Positions 1 to 11,481 are shown, counted from the first letter of the stretch. The stretch: 64,000 bases of DNA from Ashinkailepas kermadecensis (GCA_034440615.1 JAOTOM010003191.1:62001-126000); one strand, 5' to 3'. The notes: generated by a model from the sequence alone, not told the origin. Numbers and translations: made by a program.

Positions 1-1873
1 AGACATCCCCCTCCCGAACCGGACTGAACATTCAGCAGTGCGCGCGCGACAGTGATCGCCAAAATGTTTACGAAAAATTGTATTTGTGTTTAGCTATTAG
101 GAACATTGTTTAATTACTACCATGGATCAGAGAGCGGGTTCCCTTACAAACCTCCTAGACTAACCCACGTAGAACTGTATGTCATCTGACATGTATTAAA
201 TTGTTGTCGTCTCGTAATTGTCTGTTGATTCGTATGTGATTGTAGAAGGCCGTGATATGTCTGAGTGGAAGCTCAGGATCAATCTGGGAAATGATCCGAC
301 CTTTCGGACCTCTAGCTGTGTTGTAAGAGAGTTAGTTTTTGAGCGTCTTGATCCCGTAAATTCAGCCCCAACCCACTTTGTTCACGGCGCGACAAGTCCC
401 CGGCTCCGAGACTGGCGTCGGCCGTCTGCTGTCTATGTCAGCAGCCACCGTCCCAGCGAGATCGCCGTTCATTGGACCTTGTATCTTCCCCTCCCCTCTC
501 CAGCATCCCAGCGCGCCCGGCGGTCGCGTCTGCAGGGGTGACCTCAAACCCCTCCCCATATCTGAGCGGCGTACCCGCCCGCCTCCGCTGCATCCCCTCC
601 CCCGGCGTGCGCTACGTCCAGCCGCGGGAACACCCGCACCTGGACAGCCGTCTGCTAGGGAGCAGCAGTCGGAGTCATGGACAACGTCTGCGGCCGCGCA
701 TCACGCGGAACAGTTGCCACGTCGTCAGTTGCGATCATCGTCAGATCGGCGTGTCACGTCTCGTTTTAGAGACTAGGTAATGTGAATGTGTTGCATTTTC
801 TGTATGTTCGGTGTTTTGCAGTGCTCTTGTGCTTCCATGCCAGGTAACTTGCCTGTTCTTGCCTTCCAGGTATCCTGATCCTCAGTACCCATGCGCCACA
901 ACTTACCCAGCAGACCCCTGAACTGAAGCTGAACTTCCCATCCACATAACTCTTCAGTTCCATCAACTGGTAAGTTCCTTGTTTGTTTACCTGTCGGGAA
1001 TCCTTGCTTTCCTTTCAGAGGGGGAAATGTCGTATCGTGCGTACTTACGCTAAGTACTTATACAATCCACCTCTGGAGTACTTGTTGGGCTGTTCTCTGA
1101 GTCCCGCTCTATCGAACTTCCTGTTCTGGCAATACAGCGTGAGGCGGAGCAATTCCACGTTTCTGTTGGAGAACCTGGGCTGGACCGGCACAACGATCGT
1201 GAGTGATCGATCGGTTGAGGAAGCTACTACTACGACACGACACACAGGTCTAGTCGATTAGTGCCTGCAGTTATGACATTTTCGTAACTATGCCAAATAT
1301 CAGGGGTTCCATAAATTTAGATTTTTTTCCCCAAATGAGATTAACGTGACGACGGAGTCACATTCCTATGTGGGTTCAGCATGGACTTTAGGCCATGCGG
1401 AAGGCGATGCCAAAAGTCCGTAGACGATACGAAGTTTGGTTCCCAGAAAAATGGTCTATAATTTCGAATTTTGCACCAAAAAAAACTGGAAGTTAAAAAT
1501 TTCGGCAATAACAGCCACTGCACAGCAATATTAAAATCGCATTTCACTTTGTCGGTAAAGAAGTGGTTTATACGACGAACTACTGATTTGTTTTGCATCG
1601 CTGTGCCAATTTTGTTATCCATGCCGTAAAACCAATAGTGAAACCTGCTGAACCAGCGTAACACCATGCAATGATGATGTCGTTTTCGGTATTCGGTGGC
1701 GAAGGTCAGTTGAATAAATCTACATCGGTCGCATCCAGTTCCTTCGTGCTAAAAGGGGTCGGGAAGGTGATCGCCCCCTTTGACTCCTGCTGTCGACACC
1801 CTTAGTTACAACCAGCTACCTTGGCATCGACGATCATTTCCGTTTAACTAAACCCGCTCCTCTTTCCTTGCAG
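1..1873. other. Unassigned region upstream of recombinase remnant
   Basis: No recognisable gene. Bases about 340-780 are GC-rich and give overlapping short open frames on both strands with no known motif, so I do not call a protein. A pyrimidine tract ending in CAG at about 1860-1873 looks like a splice acceptor placed just before the recombinase reading frame, so an upstream exon may lie in this stretch, but I could not identify it. Confidence 0.5.
210..375 (+). repeat. Dispersed repeat, copy 1 (partner at 38860-39005)
   Basis: The stretch shares an ordered series of blocks with 38860-39005: a TCGT-GTGATTGT start, then GGCCGTGAT.TGTCT.AGTGG, then GACCT..GCTGTGTTGTAA, then CCC and CAGCCCC or CAGTCCCC. 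Spacing is nearly the same in both, so they are diverged copies of one repeat. No coding motif or terminal structure is visible and the family is unknown to me. Confidence 0.5.
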
Positions 1874-3647
1874 ATCGATTGAGGACGGCGACGGTCTTCC
1901 GGCCGGGACCAGTTCCGTGTCTTACACGTTCGCAACGGCAAAGAAACGTTATGACACTGTCAACGTCTGCCTGTTTTGCAAGAAACGTGTGAAACAAAAA
2001 ATGAAAAGACATCAGCTCCGAAGGCATAATGCGGAGCAGAGGGTGGCCAAGGCAGCACGTCTGTCGCGACAACAACAAGATGCCGAGTTTGCATTCCTTC
2101 GGAACGAAGGCAACTACGACCACAGCCTGCGTGTCCTGAAACAAGGAAGAGGTGAGCTTATGCTCCTGCGGCGGCCCAAACAGACTGGAATTCCGATCAC
2201 CGCGTTCGTCCCGTGTCCCGGATGCTTGGGGTTTATGATCAAGAGTGATCTACCGCGGCACGCTGCCACCTGTCCCAGGGTGTTAGCAAAGAAATGCTCA
2301 CTGAGCGACATCGGCTCACAAGCGGACGCACTTCTGGGGCGTTGCGATAACGAAGACATCCCGGAGTGCATCAGAACAATAAGAAGTGATGACCTCCGTA
2401 CCATTTCATCTTCATACTCAACCATCTTAAGGTATGCGAACTATACCGTTATGACAAAGGGATTATCGCAGAACCAGACCAAAGCATTGAAGTCACGGCT
2501 CACCTTGGTTGGAAAGCTAACACAGGGCGTGAGATAAAAAAAAAACAGAAAAAGAAGACCTCACCACAGAGGAGATTATCTCTCCTACGTATTTCGACAC
2601 GATCATTGACGTCACAAAGAACCTCGCAGGTTATGACGTGGGAACGGACCTGGAAAACCCAACCCTGATACACCCCATCCGTAGCTAGATCAATGGGCCA
2701 TGCACTCGAGAAGGTCGCTCGTTCAGTGGTAGGAAAAGCTATCAGAACAGCCAACGAAGACCTGGAGCGCACAGCTAGTGACTTCATCCGCCTCTACGAG
2801 GCCGAATGGGGGACAAATTGTCTCGCGCAGCCCTGCACACTATGAACGTGAGAAAGAAAATGAAGGGATATACGATTCCCTCTACTGGTGACATGAAGCT
2901 ACTTGCTTCGTTCCTAAGGGAAGGGGTGAGAAACAAGACTCAGGCCCTCAAGGACATACTAGAAGTCAGGACGGAGAGACAAGAGAACCCCAGGAAATAT
3001 CTAAAGCAAGCGTACGACGACCTTGTGACGGCAACAACTGTCGATATATTGGTATTCAACAAGAGGCGAGGGGGGGGGGGGAACCAGCCAAGGTCACTGT
3101 GGCAGAGTATACGTGTCGCGCGGGAAGCCAGCATAACGAACTGATACTGCAGTCGATGTCGGCCTTTGAAAGGAAGTTATCAGACAAGATGACTCTCATC
3201 AAAACAATTGATAAAACGGGCCGAAGTGTCCAAGTGATCATCACACCAAGCTCAAAACTAGCAATAGATACTCTGCTCGTGGCAAGAGCTCGCTTGGGTT
3301 TGAAGCCAGAAGGGCGGCTGCTCGTGAAAAGTCGCGGCAATGCCGTAAGTCACTGGCATGCTCTTAAAAAAACGTGTAAGAACGCTGGAGTGAAAGACGC
3401 CGCAACCATAACAAGCACTAATATGCGGAAGTACGTGGCGACGGTGTCCCAAGTACTAAACCTAAAAGGGAACGAAATGGACTTCCTCGCCAACCACCTG
3501 GGCCACGATATCATGGTCCACAGAAATTACTATAGGCTTCAAGAGTTGACAATAGAGCTCAGCAAGGTGACGAAGCTCCTCCTCTCGATAGAAGGAGAGC
3601 AACTCCGCGGTAACCTGGACGATCTCCATCCTGAAACAGGTGGGTAA
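1874..3647 (+). pseudogene. Tyrosine recombinase of Crypton-like type, frameshifted
   Basis: Product would be a DNA-cutting and joining enzyme of the tyrosine recombinase (phage-integrase fold) group, as carried by Crypton-like transposons and related animal genes. The first segment (frame open from the acceptor at 1873 to a stop at 2537) has two zinc-finger-like motifs: CLFC with H..H spacing and CPGC-x8-RHAATC. After it, 2545-2805 is coding-like in two successive frames, the next segment is 2806-3070, and the catalytic part is 3070-3647. That last part has the active-site pattern NMRKYVAT, then LANHLGHD, then VHRNYYR, matching Arg, His-x-x-His and Tyr positions. Frame changes fall near the A-run at 2536, near 2685, in GGGGG at 2807, and in the 12-G run at 3069-3080. 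They could be true decay or homopolymer sequencing errors. The frame has no ATG at its 5' end, which fits a missing first exon. Confidence 0.7.
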
Positions 3648-3881
3648 ATGGCTAGATTACTTGTATGTAAGAGGCGCAGCCAAGGGGGCCCGCTCCCTTT
3701 AGGAACCAAAAATACACGAGACCAAACAGGAAATTCTGAGATTTTCACGACGCAAAACCAAGAATTTTCGGCGAGCCGAATGCGTCCTCTGTTTCATGCT
3801 TTTTTTTGGGGGGGGGGGGCCTGCTTCCGTTAAAAAAAGTATTGTCTGCTCTACTAATCTACGTTGGACTGACGTGATACA
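3648..3881. other. Short spacer, no gene
   Basis: Contains GAGGCGCAGCCAAGG at about 3665, a motif that recurs at 31621-31636, and a poly-G run near 3808-3820. No gene is supported. Confidence 0.4.
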
Positions 3882-4398
3882 TTTTAGACATTGCGTGTAA
3901 AGAAAGTATACCACCTTCAATATACCAGGAGGTGCTGAGTTGACATCAAAAGTAACGGTAAAGATTATACTTTATTACTCAACGTTTCGTACACATAAAG
4001 TTACATAAACATACATTATATATTATGTATAACGGGTTATATTGGATATATGTCTATATATGTGCGTGAGTGTATGCATCGATATGTACCATCGGCTCGG
4101 GCTTCCTCAGAGGATTCCTTCTTGACATAGTTTTTTCTGGTTTCGAGTTGCTTTGAGTGTCTGCACCACTGAGGAGGCTTTCATGCATTCCACGTGTCTT
4201 TTTGCACGCTTTTTTCCCGCGTGCTTTTTGCAATTTTTTTTTAATTGTTAAGGTTGACCTTTTTCATCACCCCTGACGATGGCCCCTGGCCGAAACGTTG
4301 AGTAATAAAGTATAACCTTTACCGTTACCTTTGATGTCAACTCAGCACCTCCTGGTATATTGAAGGTCGTATATTTTCTTTACACGCAATGTCTAAAA
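3882..4398. mobile_element. Inverted-repeat (foldback) element, 517 bp
   Basis: The first about 110 bases (TTTTAGACATTGCGTGTAAA onward) are the near-exact reverse complement of the last about 110 bases (ending TTTACACGCAATGTCTAAAA). Both arms contain the block reading CGAAACGTTGAGTAATAAAG on the outward strand. The interior is AT-rich and has no open frame. No clear target duplication flanks it. The arm sequence beside a CTGACGA...GAAA motif is reminiscent of tails of Penelope-like retroelements, but no reverse transcriptase is present. Confidence 0.7.
4273..4295 (+). other. Hammerhead-ribozyme-like core motif
   Basis: CTGACGA (fits the CUGANGA core) is followed by GGCC-CCT-GGCC, which can pair as helix II, and then GAAA at 4292-4295. 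Downstream GTTGA could pair with TCAAC near 4337, but the loop is long and I cannot place a convincing cleavage triplet. Candidate only. Confidence 0.3.
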
Positions 4399-4654
4399 CC
4401 CAGGAGCATCTTAGAGCCATTCTTCGTTGTATTAAGCAATGTGATACATTTTCATGCTTTGTGCCGCTGCCATTCAGTAAGTTTGGTGCGGGTGGAAAAC
4501 TACGCTGTAGGTTCAAACACAAGAATCTGACCACCTAGCGGCAGTGACGTAGCCAGGATTTGGTCCAGGGGGCGAACACCTGAAGGCCCCTACCTACTTA
4601 CCCCCCTCCGCTTTCCGAAACTCCGGATTTCGGTCACTATTTTCAAAGGCCCAT

Positions 4655-4685
4655 ATATATGTGTACATGTATATATGTATATATG

Positions 4686-4781
<96 letters not shown>

Positions 4782-4815
4782 TATATATATATTTAGATAT
4801 ATATATATATATAAA
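4655..4815. repeat. TA dinucleotide microsatellite
   Basis: Long run of (TA)n with occasional TG and TGTA interruptions. The tyrosine-isoleucine open frames across it are artefacts. Confidence 0.97.
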
Positions 4816-5004
4816 GGGCTCTCTAGCTCCGACGCGGGCCTTCGGTGTTCCTCACAACCATCGTTAGGCTTAGGGACTCTCCTTAGCTATCACGGGCCGC
4901 CCTCCCAAGCTGCTAGGGGCACACATGGCCCTTGCTAGCCCTCAGGGTAGACGTTTTCGGGTGTCAAGGACCCTTTCAACACAAGCTCTTAGGTGCGTTT
5001 TAAA

Positions 5005-5330
5005 TTTTATGTTATATCTCTAGAACACCTCCCACCCATCCTCTCTTCATCCTGTGACCCTCGAAACACCTTCCACCCATATTCTCATCACCCTATGACC
5101 CTCGAAACACCTCCCACTCATCAGTTATTCACCTTATGACCCTCGGAACACGTCCACTCATCCTCTTTTCAACCTGTGACCCTCAAAGCACCTCCAACCC
5201 ATCCTCTCCTCACCCTGTGATCCTCGGTTTCGTCCGTCCCCTCCTCAGTCTTTGACCCTCGGAACACCTCCCATGCATTCTCTTCTCACCCTGTGACCCT
5301 TGGTTTCGTCCGTCCCCTCCTAACTCTACG
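5005..5330 (+). repeat. Degenerate minisatellite, about 43 bp unit
   Basis: About seven imperfect copies of a unit of the form CACCTCCCACCCATCCTCT..TCACCCTGTGACCCTCGAA, some carrying a variant GGTTTCGTCCGTCCCCTCC. No gene lies in 4816-5597; the part from 5330 to 5597 is GC-rich without a recognisable product. Confidence 0.8.
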
Positions 5331-5597
5331 GCCTCTAGGTATGACCGTCTGCCGCCCGCTGCAGGAGCTGTGTCGACGACCGCCAGAAGGACCAGCCCCG
5401 GATCCGGCTGGTGAAGGGCGGCCTGTAGGGTCGCTTCCCTGACCTTGCCGCCAGCGACCCCCAGCTGGCCAGCCGCGCTGAGGCGCTGGCCAGCCGCGCT
5501 CTCGACTGCCTGCTGCCTGGTCAGGCCCGGTGACCACGGATCGATCGGTCGGCCTCGGCGATGTGACCTTTGACGGGGGAGGGGGGGTAACTAGCCG

Positions 5598-6232
5598 GGG
5601 TGTGGTCCCCGTCTGGTGGTCAGGGTGTGGTCCCCGTCTGGTGGTCAGGGTGTGGTCCCCGTCTGGTGATCAGGGTATGGTCCCCGTCTGGTGGTCAGGG
5701 TGTGGTCCCCGTCTGGTGGTCAGGGTGTGGTCCCCGTCTGGTGGTCGGGGTGTGGTCCCCGTCTGGTGGTCAGGGAGTGGTCCCCGTCTGGTGGTCAGGG
5801 TGTGGTCCCCGTCTGGTGGTCGGGGTGTGGTCCCCGTCTGGTGGTCGGGGTGTGGTCCCCGTCTGGTGGTCGGGGTGTGGTCCCCGTCTGGTGGTCAGGG
5901 TGTGGTCCCCGTCTGGTGGTCAGGGTGTGGTCCCCGTCTGGTGGTCAGGGTGTGGTCCCCGTCTGGTGATCAGGGTGTGGTCCCCGTCTGGTGGTCAGGG
6001 TGTGGTCCCCGTCTGGTGGTCGGGGTGTGGTCCCCGTCTGGTGATCAGGGTGTGGTCCCCGTCTGGTGATCAGGGTGTGGTCCCCGTCTGGTGGTCAGGG
6101 TGTGGTCCCCATCTGGTGATCATGGTGTGGTCCCCGTCTGGTGGTCAGGGTGTGGTCCCCGTCTGGTGGTCAGGGTGTGGTCCCCGTCTGGTGGTCATGG
6201 TGTGGTCCCCGTCTGGTGGTGAGGGAGTGGTC
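5598..6232 (+). repeat. 25 bp GC-rich minisatellite, about 25 copies
   Basis: Tandem unit TGTGGTCCCC-GTCTGGTGGT-CAGGG, with point variants (GGTGATC, GGGG for AGGG). Because 25 is not a multiple of 3, the three plus frames all read through as the same 25-residue repeat. The long open frames here (up to 234 codons) are therefore a property of the unit and not evidence of a protein. Confidence 0.97.
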
Positions 6233-6235
6233 CGC

Positions 6236-7362
6236 TCTGTTGCCGCACGGTTGGAGCGGACGCTAGATTGTGCTGTCGTGCACGGCTTCTTGTTGAAGTG
6301 CTGATCACGTCTGTGGAATATATTCGTGATGAGGCACGGCTGCACTGATACCGCACGGCTTCTTCGTTCAAACCGACGCGCGCCGATGAAAATATATGAT
6401 TGTTTGCGCGAACTAGGCATTTTCTCCTCCAGCATAAGAATATGCAATAAAAAATGCAAGTCAAAAGAACACAAGGTGAAAGAATGCATGTCAAAAGAAC
6501 AATATGGACAAATAAAATCGAAAGAATAGAAGAAAATATTGCAATTTTGACATATCTAGTACCTATCACCAACGATATTATCAGCTATATTGGCAAATTA
6601 CCCACCTGAAATGTCCAGACGTATGTAGATACCCCACACACTTCTTATCCCTACTTCAATATTATGCTATTGCATGCAATTGACGTATTTTACTGCCATT
6701 AACGCAATTACATGTTAACAGATATAGATAAATAAAAATCAAATACGCGCGATTATTTTCATTTCGAACTCGGTGCCCTGGATTCACCGCCAAATCAGCG
6801 TCTTACTCACATTACCTGACGCATAAGCTACTTCAGTGTGTTGATCCATGTAAGCAGTATTTTGTGTAAAACTAGACACAAGCATGCTCAGGTGGACCTA
6901 GTGGGCGTGGCTTCACGGTCCATACAAGAAGGATTATATGGAAGTGGGCGGAGCCTGTGGTCCACCTATGCACTTTGAGACAACTATTTTTCGAAGCTCG
7001 TCCTTGTCGCGTGCTGGCAGATTGGGAGGAGGAAATTGATCATGAGGTGCACACTGTGCTGTTCTTGCATTCGGCACTAAAATAAATCGCATAACTCTGT
7101 ATTTGAGCGGGTCCACCTGAGCAGGAATACATTAACGGTCCACCTAAGTCGTTTTTAGGACTATGGGTGTATTTTTTTCCTTCGAACATTCAAACATTCA
7201 ACAAACATTTTTCTCTTTTTTGTCGCCATCTAGTTCAGCATAGTAAATAATCTGGCTTGTAAATAAATAGTAATAAATAGTAATAGTAAATAAAGAGTAA
7301 TAAATCTGGCTTGTAAATAGAAAGCATCTAAATAAAATAGGTAATGGCTATGCGTTTGAATA
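6236..7362. other. AT-rich intergenic sequence
   Basis: No gene recognised. Contains repeated GTCAAAAGAACA words near 6470-6505 and a GTAATAAATAGTAATA run near 7270-7300. Short open frames have no known motif. Confidence 0.5.
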
Positions 7363-7554
7363 TAGCTATTAGGAAGGGGACGAGTGGTCTAGGGGTAAGA
7401 TGCTCGTCTCGCAATCGAAAGATTGTGGGTTCGAACCTCACCTGTCGCTACTCTTCGCCCACGACCAATGGGCGTGAGAGATTGGCGACGTTATATGACT
7501 CAACGGTCGACTTGTCGTAAAACCAATAACCAACCATCCATAGCTATTAGGAAG
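7363..7554 (+). mobile_element. tRNA-derived SINE with intact target-site duplications
   Basis: A 164 bp body (7377-7540) is flanked by perfect 14 bp direct repeats TAGCTATTAGGAAG at 7363-7376 and 7541-7554. The head has RNA polymerase III promoter boxes: box A-like TGGTCTAGGGGTAAGA at 7385-7400 and box B GGTTCGAACCT at 7428-7438. The T-arm can pair (GTGGG with CTCAC), but the 5' and 3' acceptor halves do not match, so it is not a working tRNA gene. The tail, from TATGACTCAACGGTCGA to AAACCAATAACCAACC, resembles the end of the LINE derivative at 58322. A full-length, recently inserted copy is the simplest reading. Confidence 0.9.
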
Positions 7555-7993
7555 TGATTTGACAAGCAAAATGAAGTGCTTTAATTTAGTTTTTTTGTTG
7601 GAATTATCTGATTGCAATGCTGAGTAATTGTTTTGGGGTTATCTGATTGCAAAACTGAATAATCTAATATATCTTGTAGTTTCACGCATGGTTGTTACAC
7701 GTGCGCAATGTTTGTAAGCGAAAAAGTGTTTCATTGATGGAGTGTTCCAAGGTCGTATGCAGGAGCGCTGTTTATACCCATTCATAGCCGTGATTGAGTG
7801 GCTGTATGGTAAATTAGGCAGTCCCTAGGTATTGATACTAAATGTCCTGTTTTATTGTATGGTACCTAAACAGGATTTAATGAATGATTTCCCGCCCAGG
7901 TAGATGGGCAAGTGGCCACCTGATAAGGCTAAGATGTATAAGTGAACTTGCTATTGATGATGACATGATATGTAATAATATTTATGATCACCC
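7555..7993. other. AT-rich spacer
   Basis: No gene or repeat structure recognised apart from two ATCTGATTGCAA words near 7605-7655. Confidence 0.4.
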
Positions 7994-8509
7994 AGGTACA
8001 CTCGGTTTCGGTGGGATGTGCGGGCCGCGGGGTACCCTTGGCATGGCTGGCTCACTAGGAACGTAGGCTGTGACGCTGCACACCAAAAATTACTGGTAGG
8101 CTGCGCCATTTCACAGTTATGCATTGCGTGACAGTCTGCCAGCTTCGCCACCGGCCAGTGCCCGAGCCATAGGATTCGCGTGTGTGGTCGTCACGCGACC
8201 ATTTGCCCTGCAGCCATGCAGTGGTAAACACGGGTCTTCCCTGTTCCCGCCTTGCATTCCTCTGTCGGCGAAACAACATTGGCAGTTAAACGAGCAGTTT
8301 ACTGGACTTCTGTCGATAAGCAACAATTGATAGCTGAGGGATTTCCGACTCCAGCAACAAAGAATGAGCAGGAAAGGTTGAAAAAAGCTCAGTTGCAAAG
8401 ATGTAACGAAAGGAGATGGGAGGTTTATGATGTCAATGAAGTATTCTCTGGCCCCAAAATAATAATAGAATGTCCAACATTTATACGTTTTAGAAATGTA
8501 GTTCGAACT

Positions 8510-8812
8510 CTTGCTGGGGTGGCTTTATGAACCAGGATCCAATTGTTAAGAAGAGCTGGTTTCGTGAACCCTGGCCATGATTCCATGAATTACAGTTTTA
8601 CAGCCTAAATTTGGCAAAGCATTTCACGTGCCGTCAATACACCGACACGGCGACCCCGGCAGCTCGCTCTCGACCTCATCGTGCCAATTGCCAACTGACC
8701 CTCCCAGCCGGGGACTAAAAGCGAGCACGCGAAGCGACTCGAACCCAGCATTGCCAGGACAGCGGAGACGGGTGCACGACAGCGCCCTAGCCAACTAAGC
8801 TACCGAGGCGGC
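8510..8812 (-). mobile_element. tRNA-derived SINE (second family), left-arm copy
   Basis: Read on the minus strand, it starts GCCGCCTCGG, has box A TAGCTTAGTTGG (8791-8802) and box B GGGTTCGAGTC (8736-8746), followed by a body ending near GAACTC at 8510. It is a homologue of the copies at 12148-12396 and 12677-12992. Its body differs from the SINE at 7377. Confidence 0.8.
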
Positions 8813-9493
8813 AAGTCACAGGGAGGCACTTGCTTAATTCAGATTCATTGACAAGTCAATTAGTTACTTGATTAAATTGCATCTACTTCATTGAGAATCA
8901 CATGTTTTAAGGCGCAAGGAATGTGTTGCATGATATATTATTTATTGCATATGCTGTGCACTAGGGATGTCGATCCCGGGCCGTCTTCCCAATCCCGGGA
9001 TTTCTGGATTTTCCGGAAAAAATCCCGGGATTTCCCGGGATCCCGGGATTCATATATTCTCTCTAATAATCCAAGGTATTCCGATCAGAATTTCGACTGA
9101 TGACGTCCAGATGCGCCATGCAAACGCCTTTTATCCATTTGACAATCGAGTGATCATTCACACATTCACATTTAGTTACGATATGCGCGGAGTAACTCCT
9201 TGAAGCACCCGAAATGCATCGCGAAAACCACCCCTTCAGTGGAGTAACAATACTCCATCAATAGACTGGATGTTCTACGCCGTTTGTTGTTTGATAATTG
9301 CCTACCCAGCGTCTGGTATTCAAACAGGCGATCTCGATAATTTTTCCTCGCCTTCAGAAAAAGGGATACTCACAGGATCAAATGATGTACATGTATTACT
9401 CGATTAACATAAGACTGTTCCATGCGATGCACTCGCACAACAATAAGTATACTCGACTGCTAAGCGGAATCGAATAAGCATGTTGCCAAGCTT

Positions 9494-11481
9494 TTACCTA
9501 TAGTGACATTTTAAGAAGCATAGGGCATCAACTGTATCGTCATTCAGACGGGAACGTTCCTTTGTCACTATGTTACCTACAGTTGAGAACACTCGCTCAG
9601 ATTCGACGCTCGTGGCGACAATGCCTTTGAGCCACTTATAGGCCATGCTGGTGAGCGGCCCTTTCCCAGAAACTGGAAGATTTTCCAGTTCTTTTTTCAC
9701 TGCCTTTGAAAGCTGGGGTCTTCCAAGCTGTCCCGGTGCGCCAGGCACACGACTTTTCGCCGCCGTTTCCAGCGCGCGTTGCAGCTGCTGCTGCAGAGTC
9801 GGCTCCGGCGCGGACTGCTCGACACCCTCACTCTCACTGTCAGACACAGCATCACCGATCCTTTCCCCACTCATCCGTTGTATCATACGAGTTATGTACT
9901 CATCTACTTCTCTCCGAGTGGCCTGCGGGAATATCTCCCTTTCTGCCTCGTCTTGAGGCAGCAAGTCGTTATGCAGCGCCTGCAAGACTGCAGCCGCCTT
10001 AGAGCGGCGCTGACGAATCCTCAGCGTCAAAGCATTTGCCAGCGGCCAGCTGGCAAACCTCTTTGCCAGCTGGCCGCCTTCCTTTTCCAGGGAGCTGAGC
10101 ACAAACTTCAGAGCAGCTTCGGCTTCTAACAGTCCACTGTCTCTGCGGCACAGGGCCTCTGCCCCCAACTTTACGATGTTGAGGCACCGAACAATCTCCC
10201 GCATCATGTCGAGCTCCCGATCACTGGTCATCTGCACTTTCTTGTCACCTATGTCAATAATTGCTTTGTGCACTGCGCTTTTTAGTGTAATAAATCGTTC
10301 CCGCATTGCAAACAAACTGTTCCACCTCGTTTTGCAATCAAGAATTAGCATCACCTGCTTACCTTGTTCTTCCGTCACGTACCTTGTTACCTTGTTACGT
10401 ACTTTTTTTTTTTTTTCACGTACCTTGTTCTTCGTACGTCACGCCCGGGAAGCACTTCGTTTCGCACGGGCGATTTTCGAAACCATCGCACAATTCTCCG
10501 GACGCTTCGAACCGCTTCGGCTCGTGAGCCCTGCAGCTCATTGTAATCCTCGACCCCAACGATGTCATCCTCCCCGATGTCATCTTCATCCGATCCATCC
10601 GTAGGTGACTCCGTATCTGGTGACGCACAGGCGTCACGAGCCTCACTGGTTGTCTTAGCTCCGCCGTCACTCGTGTATAAAACATCAATTACCGCAAGAT
10701 GCACGCCATGTGCAAAGCACAGCTGGTGCTCGCACGGCAAACTTCTTCCGAACTTCACCATGACGGATGCGCCGTCGGCGGTGACACATGTCACGTGCAG
10801 GTTGAGGTCGAGGTCAAACTCAGTTAGTTTGACCTTCAGCAGGTCCATGCATTTCTCCGCTGGCATAGAGCCATGACACCGAACTACACCGAGGCCCCAC
10901 ACCTTTGCACCAGAGTGCACGTTCACGCTCATATATCTTCGATTCCTGAGAGACGTATATTCGTCGATTGTGAGAGAGAACCTCGTGCCTTGTGTTATTT
11001 CATCTGTCAGCTTTTGTTTTACCTGACATTTAATCCTGGCACAGTGCCTCATGACACGATTTCGGATTGCCTGGTGACCGGTTGGTAGATTTTTAAACCC
11101 TTTGGCAGCCATAAGGTTGCGCAAGTCCGGTGAAGTGCAAAAAACACTGAACGGAATCCCGTCCCTGCCGCACAATCTTGCCAGCATGGAGTCCAGATCA
11201 TCCTCAGCGTTGGGTGAAAAGTATCTGTCCAGGGGCCTGGTCCTTTTTGCAGCAGGCTGTGGCTGGTCTGAGTTCGAATCGTCTTGAGACGCTCCATCCT
11301 TCGATGAACCGGCGTACCGATCTGGATGCTGGCTCTTTACGTGGGTGTGAAGGCCTTTTGTGGATCCACCCGAAATCTTCAGCACCTTTCTACAGTAACG
11401 GCACTTGGCGCTTTGGCCGGTTGTCTCACGCAGAAAATGCTCCCAAACAGCACTCCCCTTAAACACGACGAAGTCCGACAT
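9494..11481 (-). pseudogene. hAT transposase with BED zinc finger, interrupted
   Basis: DNA transposase that would cut out and reinsert the surrounding element. The chosen start is MSDF at 11481; an open extension to 11574 lacks family support. Counting from the extended start, the BED finger has Cys58, Cys61, His78 and His83, and the RNase H-like core shows Asp204 (TIDEYTS) and Asp267 (VTADGAS), then a CEHQLCFAHGVHLAV block with the CxxH-type motif. After an interruption at about 10376-10430 the frame resumes with DCKTRWNSL, an alpha-helical region, and the C-terminal dimerisation motif with the catalytic Glu (VESERVFSTVGNIV, then RSRLNDDTVDALCFLKCH). The break is a 14-base T run plus repeated TACCTTGTT words. 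Both halves are otherwise open, so decay looks recent. Confidence 0.92.
10376..10429. repeat. Homopolymer insertion flanked by 13 bp direct repeats in transposase
   Basis: CACGTACCTTGTT at 10376-10388 recurs at 10417-10429 and encloses ACCTTGTTACGTAC followed by T14 (10403-10416). This is where the hAT reading frame is lost. On the coding strand it is a poly-A tract. Confidence 0.75.

Noticed and set aside
5530..6304. Long open frames (92-234 codons) as proteins
   Set aside because: They are translations of the 25 bp satellite in three frames.
7377..7450. Functional tRNA gene
   Set aside because: Boxes A and B and a T-arm are good, but the acceptor halves do not pair and the unit has a long tail and flanking 14 bp duplications, so it is a SINE head.
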